From the NCBI GenBank assembly GCA_029781465.1, contig JAKOWQ010000289.1, positions 1 to 6,632 of the forward strand: a stretch of DNA of 6,632 nucleotides. The letters run 5' to 3'. The translations under genes were made by a program, and so were the position numbers. Positions 4,914-6,632 of the stretch are shown one piece after another. Under the pieces are notes generated by a model. The model did not search any database. It saw nothing but the letters and a program-made list of their open reading frames with translations, and was not told where the DNA came from. Each line of letters begins with the position of its first letter. The first letter of the stretch is position 1. This DNA comes from Pseudomonadota bacterium. GTDB taxonomy: Bacteria; Pseudomonadota; Alphaproteobacteria; Sphingomonadales; Sphingomonadaceae.

Positions 4914-6632
4914 ATGTCCGAATTGCTCAAGATCAGCCTTCCCGATGGTTCCGTGCGCGAAATGCCCCCGGGATCGACCCCGGCCGATGTTGCCGCGGCA
5001 ATTGGCCCGGGGCTGGCAAAGGCGGCGCTGGCCGCAAGGATCGACGGCGAACTGGTCGATCTGTCCCGCCCGTTTGCGGGCGATTGCGCCCTGGCGCTGG
5101 TCACCGCGCGGGACGAGGCTGATGCGCTCGAACTTGCCCGCCACGACTATGCCCACGTCCTGGCCGAAGCAGTCCAGGCGCTGTGGCCGGGAACCCAGAT
5201 CACCTTTGGCCCCGCGACCGATGACGGGTTCTATTACGATGTCATGGCGCCCGCAGGCCGCGAGCCGTTCAGCATGGACGATCTGCCCGCGATCGAGGAG
5301 AAGATGCGCGAGATCATCCGCGCCGACAAACCGCTGCGCCGTGAGGCCTGGAGCCGTCAGGCGCTGATCGACAAGTGGAGCGCCGAGGGCGAGCGCTTCA
5401 AGGCCGAATGGGCCGCCGAACTGCCCGAAGGGGAAGAGCTGACGGTCTACTGGTCGGGCGACGACTGGCTCGACATGTGCCGGGGGCCGCATTTGCCCTC
5501 GACCGGCAAGCTCGATCCCGCAGCCTTCAAGCTGATGCGGGTGGCCGGGGCCTATTGGCGCGGTGACCAGAAGAACGCCCAGCTGACCCGCATCTACGGC
5601 ACCGGCTGGCTGAGCAAGAAGCAGCTCGATGCGCACCTGACCCGGCTCGAGGAAGCGGCCAAGCGCGATCACCGCAAGCTGGGGCAGGAGATGGACCTGT
5701 TCCACCTTCAGCAGGAAGCGCATGGCAGCGTGTTCTGGCACCCCAAGGGCTATCTGATCTGGCGCGCGCTCGAGGCCTATATGCGCCGCCGGCTCGACGC
5801 CGCGGGCTATGTCGAGGTCAAGACCCCGCAGGTGATGGACGCGCGCCAGTGGGAGCAGTCGGGCCACTGGGGCAAGTACCGCGAGAACATGTTCGTGATC
5901 CCCGACGAGGTACCCAACGTCGAGGACGAGGGGCCGCTGGTTTCCGATGCCGCCGAATGGATGGCCCTGAAGCCGATGAACTGCCCGGCGCACATCCTGA
6001 TCTTCAAGCAGGGGATCAAAAGCTACCGCGACCTGCCGCTCAGGATGGCCGAGTTCGGCTGCTGCCACCGCAACGAGGCCCACGGCGCGCTCCACGGGAT
6101 CATGCGGGTGCGCCAGTTTACCCAGGACGATGCCCACATCTTCTGCCGCGCCGACCAGCTGGTCGAGGAAGTGCAGCGCTTCTGCGATCTGCTCGATTCG
6201 GTCTACAAGGACCTCGGCTTCCCCGACTATGCGATCAAGCTGGCGCTGCGCCCGGAAAAGCGTTTCGGCAGCGAGGAAATGTGGGACTGGTCCGAAGCCA
6301 GCTTGCGTGACGCGGTCAGGGCGACCGGCCGCGCGACCGAGCAGTATGGCTGGGAAGAGCTGCCGGGCGAGGGCGCGTTCTATGCCCCCAAGCTGGAATT
6401 TCACCTGACCGACGCGATCGGGCGGACCTGGCAGTGCGGGACCTTGCAGACCGATACCGTCCTGCCCGAGCGGCTCGATGCCAGCTATGTCGGCGAGGAT
6501 GGCGAACGCCACCGCCCGGTGATGCTCCACCGCGCGATCCTGGGCACTTTCGAGCGCTTCATCGGCATCATGATCGAGCACTACGCCGGCAAGCTTCCGG
6601 TCTGGCTCGCCCCGGTCCAGGCAGTGGTGGCG
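4914..6632 (+). CDS. thrS: Threonyl-tRNA synthetase (class II), C-terminal end missing
   Basis: 573 codons are visible of about 650-670 expected; the frame is open at the right edge. The cytoplasmic enzyme joins threonine to tRNA-Thr and edits mischarged Ser-tRNA-Thr. Domains in order: TGS domain (about 1-62), editing domain (about 65-230) with the HxxxH motif His77/His81 and MCRGPH Cys189/His193, then the class II catalytic core. Catalytic zinc ligands are Cys357 (KPMNCPAH), His408 (TQDDAHIF) and His539 (MLHRAILGTFERFIGI), matching E. coli Cys334, His385 and His511. Motif 2 is seen as CCHRNEAHGALHGIMRVRQFTQDD. The window ends just inside the anticodon-binding domain (KLPVWLAPVQ). A short acidic insert (about 325-345) precedes motif KPMNCP. 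ATG 4914-4916 is supported by GAGAG five bases upstream and the normal TGS start. All key residues are intact. It is preceded by a putative threonine attenuator. Confidence 0.97.
   Translation, partial: MSELLKISLPDGSVREMPPGSTPADVAAAIGPGLAKAALAARIDGELVDLSRPFAGDCALALVTARDEADALELARHDYAHVLAEAVQALWPGTQITFGPATDDGFYYDVMAPAGREPFSMDDLPAIEEKMREIIRADKPLRREAWSRQALIDKWSAEGERFKAEWAAELPEGEELTVYWSGDDWLDMCRGPHLPSTGKLDPAAFKLMRVAGAYWRGDQKNAQLTRIYGTGWLSKKQLDAHLTRLEEAAKRDHRKLGQEMDLFHLQQEAHGSVFWHPKGYLIWRALEAYMRRRLDAAGYVEVKTPQVMDARQWEQSGHWGKYRENMFVIPDEVPNVEDEGPLVSDAAEWMALKPMNCPAHILIFKQGIKSYRDLPLRMAEFGCCHRNEAHGALHGIMRVRQFTQDDAHIFCRADQLVEEVQRFCDLLDSVYKDLGFPDYAIKLALRPEKRFGSEEMWDWSEASLRDAVRATGRATEQYGWEELPGEGAFYAPKLEFHLTDAIGRTWQCGTLQTDTVLPERLDASYVGEDGERHRPVMLHRAILGTFERFIGIMIEHYAGKLPVWLAPVQAVVA

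Noticed and set aside
4740..6581. 613-codon open frame on the minus strand opposite thrS
   Set aside because: It covers nearly all of an unmistakable thrS with intact catalytic, zinc and editing residues. Long antisense frames are expected where codons are strongly G/C at the third position, and its translation shows no family signature.

Overview
The window looks like chromosomal DNA from a GC-rich alphaproteobacterium, most likely of the Sphingomonadales (Sphingomonas, Novosphingobium or Erythrobacter-like). The reasons are strong G/C third-position codon bias, the very large type of NAD-glutamate dehydrogenase, the style of the ThrS protein, and tightly overlapping reading frames. No mobile element, tRNA, rRNA or CRISPR array is visible. 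The order assignment is an inference from protein style, not a database result.

Layout. (1) Positions 1-1090, minus strand: the N-terminal 363 residues of a large NAD-specific glutamate dehydrogenase; the gene runs off the left edge. (2) 1091-1223: an AT-richer intergenic stretch with a weak candidate promoter and a hairpin beside the dehydrogenase ribosome site. (3) 1224-4576, minus strand: a compact run of six genes. In transcription order they encode a 57-residue hydrophobic protein, a 143-residue four-helix membrane protein, a 63-residue Cro/C1-type repressor-like protein, an ABHD10-like alpha/beta hydrolase, an exported TPR protein and an LLM-class flavin oxidoreductase. Three junctions are 4-base stop/start overlaps (ATGA, ATGA, GTGA), one gap is 3 bases and one is 29 bases. 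(4) 4577-4913: a divergent control region. (5) 4914-6632, plus strand: thrS, threonyl-tRNA synthetase, cut off at the right edge in the anticodon-binding domain.

The most interesting part is the control region. Next to the minus-strand operon are two near-palindromic elements that share an exact 10-base sequence, with centres 32 bp apart. They are good candidates for the operator of the operon's own small HTH protein. On the plus strand, upstream of thrS, is a short reading frame (4709-4783) with four consecutive threonine codons. Alternative RNA pairings follow it: a 1:2 hairpin, a 2:3 antiterminator of 10 pairs and a 3:4 terminator-like hairpin followed by TTT. This has the logic of a classical transcription attenuator in which scarcity of charged tRNA-Thr would raise synthesis of threonyl-tRNA synthetase. 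A candidate -10 box places the transcription start almost on the leader AUG, so the leader peptide may be translated from a leaderless mRNA. A further hairpin abuts the thrS ribosome site.

I could not run folding, alignment or database searches. RNA structures were folded by eye and protein families come from motif recognition.
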